From positions 1,017,478 through 1,081,477 of the forward strand of contig MU008158.1 in NCBI GenBank assembly GCA_010909165.1: 64,000 nucleotides of DNA, written 5' to 3'. A program made the position numbers and the translations under genes. Shown piece by piece: positions 22,029 to 33,224 of this stretch (positions are counted from its first letter, which is position 1; each line of letters opens with the position of its first letter). The notes beneath the pieces were generated by a model that was given only the letters and a program-made list of their open reading frames with translations, had not been told where the DNA came from and searched no databases. The DNA is from Anthoceros angustus. Taxonomy: Eukaryota > Streptophyta > Anthocerotopsida > Anthocerotales > Anthocerotaceae.

Positions 22029-22619
22029 GTGCTTCAGCCACCACAACCGACAACCTCCTATGCCCAAGTTCAAGTTGAAATTTCTGCTGCTGCAGATTTC
22101 CTCTCGAATTTCAGGAAGAATGGACTTGTATCTTCACAGGAGATCCCAATGGATCCTGCTGGAAGATCACAAGCATCAGCAACAACATCCCGTTATCCAG
22201 ATCTAGAAAGTTCACAGCACCTCGTATCTGAAAATTTGTCTAAACAAATTGTTCAGCCAAATGCAGATCATAACGGGTGCTCCACGACGAAATTCCTGCA
22301 AACAACCGCTCAAATCTCAGGCAACTCACAGCCATTCTGGGCGCCCTACTTCGGCGCCCTGCTTCGGTGCCCAGAATTTAGCAGACAGAACTCTCAGATT
22401 CCAAATACAGCCCGAGATTTCAAGGAAAATTGCGCCAGATATCAATGCTTATTCAGTTACAGCGCCGCCTCCGATCTTCTGCTAGCGGGGTCGCTGGAGT
22501 CGGGCGCCCCTCCTACATCTTGTGCGCTTCAAAACGGAGGAGTATTGGCCCAGATCGCAGGGGGTGGATTTGCAGGGGCATTCGGCGGTTTTGAGCGTGA
22601 GGCGCGCGCGGTCGGTTGA
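22029..22619 (+). other. Unidentified ORF in Copia element A leader
   Basis: A 196-codon plus frame beginning MLQPPQPTTSYAQVQVEIS, with low-complexity content and no recognisable domain. It lies between the primer-binding site and gag of the interrupted Copia element. It could be leader sequence or a small captured fragment. The GC content rises sharply from 22340, as if foreign. Confidence 0.25.
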
Positions 22620-22806
22620 GCTGCGAAATGGTGCCCCGGCTTCCAACTTAAACGGAGTTTCTTTTTAGGAGCCGTTTTTGAACCCCTCCCCTCCCAGAAT
22701 GAAACTTCGGTTGAGCTGCGAAATGGTGCCCCGGCTTCCAACTTAAACGGAGTTTCTTTTTAGGAGCCGTTTTTGAACCCCTCCCCCCCCTCCCCCCGAA
22801 TGAAAC
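22613..22806. repeat. 95-bp direct repeat, two copies
   Basis: 22613-22707 and 22708-22806 are tandem copies beginning CGGTTGAGCTGCGAAATGG. They differ chiefly in the length of a C-rich tract near the end. Confidence 0.9.
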
Positions 22807-23423
22807 TCAGTTGGAGTTTCTTATGCAGGGGTATGAAACGGTCCCGCCGTTTCTTTCCTGTTTCAATCCTTTGATATCTCAGGTTCTTGGCTTCCGATCA
22901 GATGTGCCTCCTCGGCCAGCGGACGTGACTTCTAGTAGCACGCCAACTCTTTATAAGCTGCCTCTGGTAGTTGAGTTTACAATTATTCCAGCTTCAGCAA
23001 TCAAACAAGAGCCCTTGTCGCCGCGCCTGCCTCCCGACGACATCGCCACTCAACGCTATCTTTATGAGCAAGCTAGAGCCACTGCTCAAGAACTTTTTTC
23101 AATTGGATTGTCGTCATCTTTGGGATCAACTTCAGCAACTCTTAGAGTCGGTGCAATTCGCTGCCCAAGCAATTCAGCACCTTGCAATTGTCTATGCCCT
23201 CAGTGATCGTGGCATAGTTCACTGGGCTATTTGACTTTAATCTTTGTTTTCCTAGTAATTCTGCTTATCAAGCTTTCTTATATAACTATATCCGAAGCCC
23301 TCTCGGCTATAGTCCTAACTTACAGCCGGTGTTCCTCCTTTTATATTATTATATTACAGCTAGCTTATCAGAAAAATGGCATCGATGTTCTCTCCTTTGA
23401 CGACCCCACCCACACCAATTATT

Positions 23424-23646
23424 TGATAAAATAGCTTACTATTAGGGCACTCTTCACTAGGGCACCTAGGACTTAATAATTAATTTAATTCTTAGGGCAC
23501 TAAGTACTTTCTTTTAGTAGTTATTTAATTGGTTAGTTGTTACAACCACTTAACGGTTACAACAACCTTGCCTTCATAAAGGCATGTACTTTCTATTATG
23601 AATCAATGCAACACATATTGCTTGAGCTTGTGTATGATTCTCATCA
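23424..23646 (+). repeat. 5' LTR of Copia element B (223 bp)
   Basis: A TG...CA terminal repeat that matches 27680-27895 closely, apart from small indels such as CTTTCTTTTAGTAG against ATTAG. It is followed directly by the primer-binding site. Confidence 0.9.
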
Positions 23647-23658
23647 TGGTATCAGAGC
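23647..23658 (+). other. Primer-binding site of Copia element B
   Basis: TGGTATCAGAGC abuts the LTR with no spacer and matches initiator Met tRNA. Confidence 0.88.
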
Positions 23659-24440
23659 ACACTTGCTCTTTGTTTACTTGTGCATCCTCATGCATCTAAG
23701 TAGCTTATCTAGGAGACACTTTCTAATCTAGCATTTGCCTAGATGGATTGTGTTTATCCTAGATTTGCTATCTTTGCATGCATTCTTTTTATGCTAACAT
23801 TTCTCTTCTAAGAATGCTTTTATGCACTAATTCTTTGTCTTTCCTCCATGGATTTGTGTTCCCTTAGAAGGAGGAGGCATAGAGTTAAGAAGAGAGATAG
23901 TCCTGCAAGACAACAAGAACAAATTAGGAGCCCAACACATAGAAGCAATAGAAGACAACAAGCTATAGAGGAGAGATAGTAGAAACCTCCTCTTGTATAG
24001 CAAACTTCATTGCATCTATTTTAATTTCTAAACCGGATCAAGGGAAGTTTATCAAGCTAGCTAGACGTGATTTGCTAGAAGTTTTAGTCCAATTCACGTC
24101 AAGGCATTAGAATTAGCTCTCCAACATATCCCAAATTTGAATCGGTATTAGTACTCCTTTATCTTCTAGTCTGCAAGACAAAAATAGCATAGAAACTCTT
24201 AGATTTCAAGAAATTGATCATCAATTAGCAACTCTTAGAATCCAATCTTTTGATCTTAAGGAGAATTATCTGAATTAAGGACAAAATTGTCTATTCTCTC
24301 TAAGGTTGATAATGCGCAGAGATTCGAGAGCATGCTATCATCATCCGAATCAGATTATGATGCAAGAGAAGAGTTTCGCGCATGCAATAGAGAAGATCAG
24401 AGGTTGTACCGGCGAGGCCTAGTCCTCTAAATCACCTACA

Positions 24441-24998
24441 ATGGCTGGAGTGATCAATGATGAAGAACAAACTGTTCCTAATTCCCCATTGGGTAATGAT
24501 AATGCTAACACTTCATTGCATTATCATTATGGTGACAGTTTCAAAGAGAAAGACAGATTCAATGGAAGGGATTATGACATCTGGTCATTGAGAATGCGAG
24601 GAGCTTTGCGGCAAAGAGACCTTTGGGGCATCGTCGATGGATCAATTCCAAGGCCACACGCCCGATTTGAACGTGAACTTCAACCTTCCTGGGACGCCAG
24701 GGACGAGAAGGCACAAGATTTATTGGTCAGTGGACTTTCTCAACATATGGTGAGACATGTCGCACACGCAAAGACCTCCAAGGATATGTGGACTCACCTT
24801 GCTCAATTATATTCATCTCGAGATGTAATGAGTATTGTTGCACTTTGTAACAACCTCTCAATGAAGGAGTCCGACACCATCGAACATCATGTTAATGCAT
24901 TTCGATTGGCACGATCCCATTTGGAATCTTCAATGGCGTACCTATCTCGAGATGGAGGCTTACGTCATTCTCTTATCTTCATTGCCACCTTCTTATAG
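24441..24998 (+). CDS. Copia element B gag
   Basis: A 185-codon frame containing the plant Copia gag core (UBN2/retrotran_gag type). It opens FKEKDRFNGRDYDIWSLRMR and continues with LWGIVDGSIPRP, LLVSGLSQHMVRHV and KDMWTHLAQLYSS. Gag forms the virus-like particle that packages element RNA in the cytoplasm. The frame stops at 24998, where families continue into the remaining gag and the zinc knuckle. The continuation (VRNVEKLDEDPNEERHRV, 25024 onward) is readable in another frame, so a frameshift separates them. Confidence 0.8.
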   Translation: MAGVINDEEQTVPNSPLGNDNANTSLHYHYGDSFKEKDRFNGRDYDIWSLRMRGALRQRDLWGIVDGSIPRPHARFERELQPSWDARDEKAQDLLVSGLSQHMVRHVAHAKTSKDMWTHLAQLYSSRDVMSIVALCNNLSMKESDTIEHHVNAFRLARSHLESSMAYLSRDGGLRHSLIFIATFL

Positions 24999-25279
24999 GG
25001 CTTTCATTACAACTCAAAATGCGTGATTCGTAATGTCGAAAAGCTAGATGAAGATCCAAATGAAGAGCGACATCGTGTTTCCGAACTTATTGGAGCATTG
25101 CTACGGAGGAGGCAAGCGACGTCATCATCACTCCGAGCCAACAAGCAGTGATGTATTCACAAAGGGGTAGAGGAAGAGGACGAGGCAGGCCGAGGTTCTA
25201 CTTTCCAACGACCCCATATCCCCGCATACTTTCCATGATGGAGAGGCATCTTCTTCAACACCGCAAGAGGTAACAAGAA

Positions 25280-26844
25280 GATGGGATTATATGTAATTGG
25301 TGCGTAATCCAAATCACATGGAAAAGGATTGTCGAAGAAGAAGAATGGGAACCTCGCAAGGAGGCCCCACTGAGCTAACATTGCGTGAAGAAACAATCTT
25401 CCTCAACTCCAGGTTTCATCGTGTGCTTGGCTTCTTCCAAGCCCTCCAATACCTCATGGTACTTAGACAGTGGAGCTACTTCACATATTTGCTACAACAA
25501 AACTCTTTTGAGTCTTACTCACCACAGGACATCATCCTCCCGGAGATGATCACAACCTACCCATTGCGGGTGTCGGTTGATTGTATTCAAGTGTGATTCG
25601 GTCGTTCTTCATCTTCATCAAGTCCTCCATGTTCCTTCAATGTGCAAGAATCTAGTATCACCGCAAGTCTTTGTCAAGAACACACTGCGGTGATCCTTTA
25701 TGCGATAGTTGTCTTCTCTCTTTCATAAGTGATAGAAACTATACAATCTGCAGGCACTTTAGATGATGGTCTCTATAGATTGTCAAGACAAGTGGGAGCC
25801 ACCCATTCGCTAATGTTGCCATTCCAAACCCATGACACCTACCCAAACCATGCTTTGGCATTGTCGCCTTGGTCATCCTAATAGTCAAAATTAATCCAAA
25901 TGTCTAAGGGAGCTTTATATAGAACCCTTGCCTTGCAAAGGTTGAACACCTACCTTGGTGCGAATCTTGTGTCCTCACTAAACGACATCAAGAGCCTTTC
26001 AAAATAAATCTCCACAAAGGGCCAAGTCACCTTTAGAGATAGTGCACACAGACATTTGTGGACCCTTGTCTACACCCTCCTTTAGTGGTAGTAGATATTT
26101 TTGACCTTCACAGATGATTTCTCTCGTTTGTCTTTTCCTACATCCGAAAAACAAGAGTGATGCCTTTCACTTCTTCAAGGACTACATGAAATGGGCTGAG
26201 AGACTTACAAATAACAAACTCAAGACCTTACGTTCCGACAATGGTAGAGAGTTTACATCTGAATTTGAGGATTTTGTCGGTGAAGGTATAGCTCAACAAC
26301 TTACGATTGTCTACACTCCTCAACAAAATGGCGAGCCGAGAACAAGAATCTATGCCTTCAAGAGATCACAGGTTGCTTATTAGTACAAGCTAAGTTATCT
26401 AAGGCTTATTGGGCGAGGCCCTCCTAGAACCTATCTCATGAATCGATTGCCTACATCAGCTTCAAGGTATGACTCCATATGAAGCATTCATTGGCAAGAA
26501 GCCTTCTATTGACCACCTTGAATTTTTGGATCCCATATGTTTTTATTCCCAAAGCATTGCGTAAGTTGGATCCCAAAGCTAAGTACACTTTCATTGGCTA
26601 CACAAGGTATCAAAGGGTACAAATTGTTCAACCCTTCTACAAGGCAACTTTTATACGCCCGAGTGTTACTTTTCATGAGTCTTACCTCTTTTCCCCCGTG
26701 GGAGCGATAGGTCCTCCTCTTGATGAGACCATTGACCCTTCTTATTTTGATAATACTGATTATTTCACTCCATTTCCCATTCCTGCTTCTCGTGTTCCTT
26801 TAGTTGAACCTATTATGCAGGAGGACATCTCCCTCTTCACTTAA
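25280..26844 (+). pseudogene. Copia element B zinc knuckle, protease and integrase (broken)
   Basis: In order: a CCHC knuckle split by a frameshift (ICNWC then NPNHMEKDC, 25290-25345); the aspartic protease active site in frame (WYLDSGATSHI, about 25462-25494); the GAG-pre-integrase His region near 25853; integrase VHTDICGPLST (26040-26080), FTDDFSR, LRSDNGREF (26230-26255) and PQQNGEP, where the third catalytic residue's usual context QQNGVAERKN is lost. The C-terminal part of integrase follows (LDPKAKYTFIGY, VTFHESYLFSP). The frame closes at 26844. No YVDD reverse transcriptase is present between here and the 3' LTR. Confidence 0.75.
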
Positions 26845-27679
26845 ACCTAAGGTGAGTAAGTATACTTTATTTTCCTGGTCACCTTTTGGTAGTAGTCCTA
26901 CTTATAATAGCCCATGTTTTTGTCTTTAATGCACTTAGGGAAACAAAATGTGTTTACAGCCGCATCAACTGCAGAACATTAGTGCTAGGTTATTATCGAT
27001 CCTAAAATCCACATAGAAATTAGAATATTTAAATATTGAATAGACTTTAATTAATATATTCCACCTTTTCCTGCCTGCCCTTCTTCTTTTTGAAAGGCTG
27101 CAGGAGAGACGAGGGTAGGGGTTCCCTCTTTTCTTTTATTAGGCGCCAGCCATCGCCCTCGCCGCAAGGACGCCCGACGACGGGCGCCAGGAGGGCCCTG
27201 CAGCCATGCGGCGGAGGACCGTGGCGCGATGGCTCCTCCACGTGCGTGCCTCCTCTCGTGGGCGGGATAATGCGCGCCCTGCTACGGGTTGCCATAGCCG
27301 TCGCCATCGCCATCAGACCTACAAGCCAAAACAATGGAACTGTTAGAATCGCGAATCGCGAAAAGGAGGAAGGAGGCGTATTACCTATTATCCTTTATAT
27401 TTTCCTTTTTGAAAATTAGGCTATAATATTTTCTGGAATTTCCCTATTTATAAATTCCCTTAAATATTTTAATTATTTTTAATCCAACCTAATTACTTAA
27501 AGTTGGGTTATTAGTTTCTCACCTGAGTTCTCCTTAAGTGGGAGTTATTTTAATGGTGATTATTACTTTCAGTTTTTACTTAATGCTTTTATGTAAAGTT
27601 TAGTTAGGGACTAGTTTTTGCTAGACTAGTATTCCTTGACCTGGTCAGAAAATCACCCCTAGTTCATAGTGAGTGGAAG
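26845..27679. other. Non-coding right interior of Copia element B, with GC-rich insert
   Basis: This replaces the expected reverse transcriptase and RNase H. 27110-27330 is strikingly GC-rich beside AT-rich flanks and looks like a captured fragment. TGTTAGAATCGCG at 27337 could begin a solo LTR, with a TATA-like TTTATAAATT near 27448, but I could not find a matching end. Confidence 0.4.
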
Positions 27680-27895
27680 TGATAAAATAGGTTACTATTA
27701 AGGCACTCTTCACTAGGGCACCTAGGACTTAATAATTAATTTAGTCCTTAGGGCACTAAGTATTAGTAATTATTTTATTGGTTAGTTGTTACAACCACTT
27801 AACGGTTACAACAACCTTGCCTACATAAAGGCATGTACTTTCTATTATGAATCAATGCAACACATGTTGCTTGAGCTTGTGTATGATTCTCATCA
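27680..27895 (+). repeat. 3' LTR of Copia element B (216 bp)
   Basis: It matches the 5' LTR at 23424-23646. A short purine stretch (GTGGAAG) lies just before it. It is followed by the TTATT target copy. Confidence 0.9.
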
Positions 27896-27907
27896 TTATT
27901 AATTATA

Positions 27908-28510
27908 TGAATGTCACTTCTGAATTCAAAGAAAAAGACCGTTTTGATGGCACAAACTTTGAGATATGGGCCAAGCGTATGCGTTCCATACTCAACACTC
28001 GTGATTTACTTGGCATAGTGGATGGCACTGTACAACGGCCCGTTGGTCCTTCTTCTACTCTCGACTCTTGGATCAAACAAGACAGGCTGGCACTTCACAT
28101 TCTTATTTCGGGCCTTGATGAAGTCTCACTACATCACACTGATGGAGCCACGACTGCTGCTGAAGCTTAGCGGAAGGTTGTTGACATATTCCAATCCACT
28201 AACGTTATGATATTAGTAACAGTGCGTAACGGATTTTATTCCTTACGCATGAATAATAATGAGAGCATGGGTACTTATGTTGAGAAGTTTCGTTATCTTC
28301 GGGCATAGCTTGCTACCTTAGGCACTCCCTTATTGGAATTTGAAGCTTATATCCAACTGGTGGCCTCCCTTCCCGCCAGCTTTCAAGCCTTTGTGTCTTC
28401 TCAGCATGGCATTGTTCGAGAGGCTCATCGGGCGGTAAAGGCTAGCCGCACACCCAACATTTTTTATCTCCGAAATTGCTAGCGCTCTCCTTCAAGAGGA
28501 GGCTTCCAGA
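27908..28510 (+). pseudogene. Copia element A gag
   Basis: From the ATG at 27908 the frame reads MNVTSEFKEKDRFDGTNFEI and then RSILNTRDLLGIVDGT, SWIKQDRLALHILISGLDE, matching the Copia gag core. A TAG at 28168 interrupts it. The frame resumes (TYVEKFRYLR, YIQLVASLPASFQ) to about 28480. Element B's insertion lies only 8 bp upstream of this ATG, which separates the gag from its LTR and leader. Confidence 0.75.
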
Positions 28511-28677
28511 TTTAACGCCGACACTTCGAAGCATGGTGGTGAAAGAGTTATGTTCATTAGCAAGGTCAGCGTCACTTGACTCGGCGTCATCCTCCTCCAC
28601 CTGATAGACAGCCCTTCATTCTCCAAGCACGTGGTTCGGCCGCAAGCCAGTGTTGCAATTGATGCAGTTCGAGGCCA

Positions 28678-30358
28678 TTGAACTGGCGCCCATGGAGACC
28701 TCGTCCATCCAAGACTGCCAATATGGCCTCGATCTCCAAGCAGAAGAAGTCCGACATTGCCCTCACAGTCTGCTTGGTTGCTTTCAAATACAAGACCTCT
28801 TGGCTATTGGAGTCAACTGCCTCCGCACATATATGCTGCCATCACCATATGTTTTCTGATTATCTTCATGCCGAAGATCAACGTTTTCTACTTCTCGGCG
28901 ACGACTTCGGCCTTACCATTGCGGGCACTGGCACTGTTATGTTTTCTCTTGAAGATGGTTCCGTCTTTCTTTTAAGTGATGTGCTGCATGTTCCGCAAAC
29001 GGCGAAGAATCTTATCTCCGTCCGCCACTTGGTGAAGGACGGTACTTTCAGGCTCGAGTTCGGCAAAGGCGATTGCCTCCTTACAAGGTCTGTTGCTCCT
29101 GGTCGCGTGGTTCCTAAAGGTCGTCCGCGGCATGACCTCTATGTCTTCTTCGCCGCACCGGTGATCACGGCTTCCTCGACCCCAGCTCCGGCAATGGCAT
29201 CTGCGGTTGACAGAGGGAGTTCCCGCAAAGGTGACTCCTTATTATGGCATTCTCGGCTTGGACATATTAATCATGATAAGCTTTTAGAGATGTCTAGGAA
29301 GGATTTATTTAGGGATATGCTACCACACTTTTCACAGACTCCACCGTTATGTGAACCTTGTATATATGCTAAACAATGTAGCTTCCCCTATCCTACTCTA
29401 CCTGCCCGTCGGGCTACTCAGCCCTTGGAGTTGGTCCGTGTTGATCTTTGTGGTCGACTCCCAATCCCTTCACTTGGCGGCACACTGCACTTTATGACTA
29501 TTGTTGATGACTATAGTCGCTATACCTTTGCTATTCCACTCAAGTTAAAGAGTGATTCCTTCGGCTCTTTTACTCCTTTTGTCACTATGGCTGAGCTGCA
29601 AACCGGTTGCAAGCTTCGGTGCATTAGATCTGACAATGTAGGGGAATTAAATAACCGGCAATTCAAGGACTTCTGTGTTGAGAGGGGGATTATCCGTCAG
29701 TTTATGGTTCCCTATACTTCTCAGCAGAATGGGGTTGCTAAAAAGGCCAACGACGATCTGCTCGCCATGGCCCGCACTATGCTAGCCCGTGCTTTGCACC
29801 CCAAACCCTTCTGGGCCGAAGCGGTTATTACTGCGGTGTATCTGCGCAACAGGGTTCTTTCCAAGTCAGTTCTTGGGTGGACACCCTTTGAGTCCTAGCA
29901 TGGATATAAGCCTCTTATTACTCGTCTTCGGATTTTTGGCTGCCTCGCCTATGCTAATATTCCCTCTGAGGTTCGCAATAAGCTCTCTGCTCGAGCTCGC
30001 AAGCTGATATTTGTTGGCTATGGCGAGGACCGTAAGGCTTATAAACTGGTTGACTTGGATACCCATGCTATTGTATATGCTCGCACTGTCACTTTTGATG
30101 AGGCTCGGTTAGCATCTGCTCGTTGTGTATCCATGGATTACCTTGCTCCTTCGACGACAACGCTTCTTGACCGGGTGACCTTATGCAGGTTTTGACTCAC
30201 CCTCTATTTTCCCGACTGGTCACCGCAACCGCTTCATCCCTGGCCTCTTCACCTCAAGCAGCATCTATCCCTGTTCTGCCGAGAGGCGAGATGCCTGAGC
30301 CATTGTTGATCCTTATGAAAATAGAGAAGACTTTGGTGCTCTTAATCCTCAAGACCAC
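28678..30358 (+). pseudogene. Copia element A protease-integrase, truncated before RT
   Basis: The frame 28678-29898 holds the protease region (SWLLESTASAHICC, where the usual catalytic Asp of DSxAS is Glu), DVLHVPQTAKNLISV, and the GAG-pre-integrase domain with HHCC ligands (LLWHSRLGHINHDKL ... CEPCIYAKQ). Integrase follows: VRVDLCGRLP, FMTIVDDYSRYTFA, IRSDNVGE (family DNGGE) and QQNGVAKKAND (family GVAERKN, so the catalytic Glu is Lys). After a TAG at 29896 the frame continues (RIFGCLAYANIPSEVRNK, KLIFVGYGEDRKAYKL, VTFDEARL) into the linker (DPYENREDFG). At about 30358 it runs into a Copia element in the opposite orientation. Catalysis looks dead. Confidence 0.85.
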
Positions 30359-31160
30359 TGCTGAGGGAGTGGAGACAGGACGAGCACCATCAAGACCGAA
30401 ACGCTTCAGAATCTCCTTAAGGAACTTGGTTTGATGCAGTATAATCGTGCCAGCAGGTCTGTCTCGAACGATTTGAATTCCAAGGCAAAACTGTAATTCT
30501 CCTTGGTCTGTCATTTCAAATTCTGCTCGAAGCATGTCCTTGGCTTTATTTAACATAACAGTGTTGTTACTCAACAGAATGGCATCATCGACATAGAGGG
30601 CAAGAATCACGAAGAAGTCCCCTTCGGCAAAATAGAATACATTGGAGTCTGCTCCACACTGCACAAAGCCCATTTTCTTGAGGTACTTCATGATGCGCTT
30701 ATACCAAGCCCTCGGGCTCTGCTTTAAGCCATACAAGGTTTTCAGGAGCTTACATACGCGCTGAGGCCACTTAGAACTAACAAAACCCTCTGGCTGCACC
30801 ATGTACAGAACCTCCTCTAGCTCACCATGGAGAAATGTTGTACAAACATCGATCTGGTGAACCTCGAGATCATACTCCGCAGCCATGGCAAGCAGAATCC
30901 GGATAGATGGTGGCTTTACAAAGGAGAGAAAGTCTCCCCATAATCCACACCTGGGATTTGGCTAAAACCTCTTGCAATCAGTCGAGATTTATAGCGAGCA
31001 ATAGTGTTTAATTTAGTTTTAAATACCCACTTGCAGGTGATGGGCTTACGACCTGGAGGTAGGTCCACCAGCTCCCACGTGTTGTTCTTAATTAAACTGT
31101 TGTACCATCGTCGATGCTAACCCGCCAATGGGCACCATCAGGGCCATTAAGAGCTTCATC
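30254..31160 (-). pseudogene. Copia element C reverse transcriptase, copy 1
   Basis: The minus-strand frame 30886-30254 gives an RT with LEVHQIDVCTTFLHGEL, VCKLLKTLYGLKQSPRAWY, the catalytic LALYVDDAILL (YVDD intact), and FEMTDQGELQFCLGIQI. It stops being Copia after PVSTPS near 30358, where element A sequence begins, so the thumb, connection and RNase H are missing. Upstream (31090-30890) the RT start is readable across frameshifts (GRKPITCKWVFKTKLN, RLIARGFSQIPG). RT copies genomic RNA into DNA inside the particle. This is the left part of the tandemly duplicated block, whose second copy starts at 41155. Confidence 0.85.
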
Positions 31161-32590
31161 ATACGGTAGGGTCAGGCCTCACATCTGGAACAGATAAGTC
31201 TGCCACATATGCTGATTTACGAAAATCAATAGACTCATATGGTACTTCTGTCCAGTCTGACCTTAGCCTCCGTTCTCTAACAGGATATCGTGGAGAGGGA
31301 GGATCGGCAGGAATTTCCGCTCCCACTGGATCTGCTGGGTCGAATCTGTCATCTTCGGAATAATGAGAACCATCATCAGACCTGTCATTTTTTGAGTCAT
31401 CATCAACCATGGGGTCTAGGTCAGATTCAACATGATGGTCGACAGATTGCAGATTGAAATCGGCATCTCCATTGTCCAAAACGTCTGTGGCTGCTGCCTG
31501 TCATCTTCAGAATAATGAGAACCACCATCAGACCTGTCATTTTTTGAGTCATCATCAACCATGGGGTCTAGGTCAGATTCAACATGATGGTCGACAGATT
31601 GCAGATCGAAATCGGCATATCCATTGTCCAAAACGTCTGTGGCTGCTGCCTCACCATCCGAGTCGGGATACACATCTGGTGGAGGTGGTTGAACAACAGG
31701 CAAGCCAGGGCTAAGTGAAACAGGTGCTGGAGGAGCCACAAAATCATCGAGCATTACCTCACTGTCTGAATCATCTTGCTCACCGGAGGTAGAACCTCCC
31801 TCAAGTAGTTCATGTGATGGTTCTGATCTAGGAGAGGTAAGCTCATTAAACGTGACACTTCTTGCTAGTGCCACCTTGTGGGTTTGGGGATCAATCAACT
31901 TGTATGCCTTACTTTCCTCAGAATAGCCTAGAAACAGGTAAGGAACTGCCCTGTCATCTAACTTTTTCCTTTTCTCTGCAGGAACATTAACAAAGGTAGG
32001 TGATCCAAACACCCTGAAGTGATTTATACTGGGCTTACGACCCCAAAACACTTCATACGGAGTCTTCCCTCGAACAGCAGATGTAAGAAGTCTATTCAGA
32101 ACATACGTTGCAGTAGTAATGGCTTCTGCCGAGTACTTTTTAGGTAACACTGCATAAGAAAGCATACTTCGTGTCATGTGTCTGGTTCTTACGCTCAGCA
32201 ACACCGTTTTGCTGTTGTGTGTAGGGCACAGACAGTTGGCGAATGATGCCACACTTGTTGAAGAGTTCATCATATTTGGGGCCAACGAACTCGCCTCCAT
32301 TATCTGTCCTTAGACATTTTACTAGACAGCCAGTTTGGCGTTGAACCATGACAATCCAGGATGCAATCTGATCAAAAGCATCACTTTTATGCCTCAAAGG
32401 GTAAGTCCAAGTATATCGTGAATAATCGTCAGTGATTGTTAGATAGTACTCAGCACCTCCTAGAGACTTAATCTGCAATTTTCCGGCTATGTCAGTATGT
32501 ACTAACTCTAGCAAAGACGTTGCCCTTGTGGCACTCTTATTTTGAAAGCGGTTCTTTACTGTTTGGACGATGCACGAGGGCAAGCGAGAA
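31160..32590 (-). pseudogene. Copia element C integrase and linker, copy 1
   Basis: Frames 32583-32140 and 32300-31416 overlap in different phases and together give integrase: LELVHTDIAGKLQIKSLGG, YLTITDDYSRYTW, KCLRTDNGGEFVGPKY and QQQNGVAERKNQT. All three DDE acidic residues are in place. A frameshift near 32150-32200 moves to ATYVLNRLLTSAVRGKTPYE, VFGSPTFVNVPAEKRKK and YLFLGYSEESKAYKL. The acidic linker to RT follows (31159-31479, YPVRERRLRSDWTEVPYE), with an internal duplication: the segment encoding DLQSVDHHVESDLDPMVDD occurs twice (31390-31490 and 31515-31640). Integrase inserts element cDNA into the host chromosome. Confidence 0.82.
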
Positions 32591-33125
32591 GAGACTTAAA
32601 ACACGAGCGCATCTTCTCCCTGTAACAATTAGATGCTGACATAAGGTCAAGTTTGCTTTTATTTACATGCCCTAGTCTAGCATGCCACAACCTAGCCTGA
32701 TTCAAAGAAGAGACTGCATATGCTCGTTCTAACCTCTTGGATGTAGTGATCAGTTGGTACAAGTCACCCACAACTGCAGCTTTTGCTAAATGATGGTCAG
32801 AATCATCTAAGCTGTAAATGTAACAGTGGTTAGCTTCAAAACGGAAACCATACAACTGACTACTTGTAATTGCTCGAATGTAGATCAGGTTCTTTGATAT
32901 GGAGGGCACATAGAGGACATCTTCCAGCTGGACTGACTCTCCATTCATTAGAGGTATAACAACACGTCCAATGCAACTAGCGCAACTCCTCGAGCATCTC
33001 CCACATACTTGTTGTGTGGTTGTGTTCAGAAAGGTCGTGAGCGACGGTTATTGCAAACATGTGCGGTGGCACCTGAGTCAATAAACCACAGAGATGAATT
33101 CAAAGCTCACGTGTAGCAGTGAAGC
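32556..33125 (-). pseudogene. Copia element C protease and GAG-pre-integrase, copy 1
   Basis: The protease active site WFIDSGATAHVC (about 33105-33070) is intact. After a small break the frame 32948-32556 reads VQLEDVLYVPSISKNLIYI and the GAG-pre-integrase domain ARLWHARLGHVNKSKLDLM. In the intact polyprotein the protease separates gag from pol. Confidence 0.8.
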
Positions 33126-33224
33126 ACACAGTCTAAGTTGTTGCAGTACTTCTGTGTGAAGGTTGCTTGGAGTCCTTCACAACAACATGAGCTTGAGATG
33201 ATTTCACATCCTTCTTCGGATCAC

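Larger units (their letters stand above)
23424..27895 (+). mobile_element. Nested Ty1/Copia element B with both LTRs and TTATT target duplication
   Basis: Both LTRs begin TGATAAAATAG and end TTCTCATCA, and the element is flanked by TTATT on each side (23419-23423 and 27896-27900). Inside are a primer-binding site, gag, a CCHC knuckle, protease and integrase, but no reverse transcriptase or RNase H. The element is therefore non-autonomous unless the deletion is an assembly fault. The right interior (26845-27679) is non-coding, with a GC-rich patch at 27110-27330. It has inserted upstream of the gag of Copia element A, splitting it. Confidence 0.9.
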
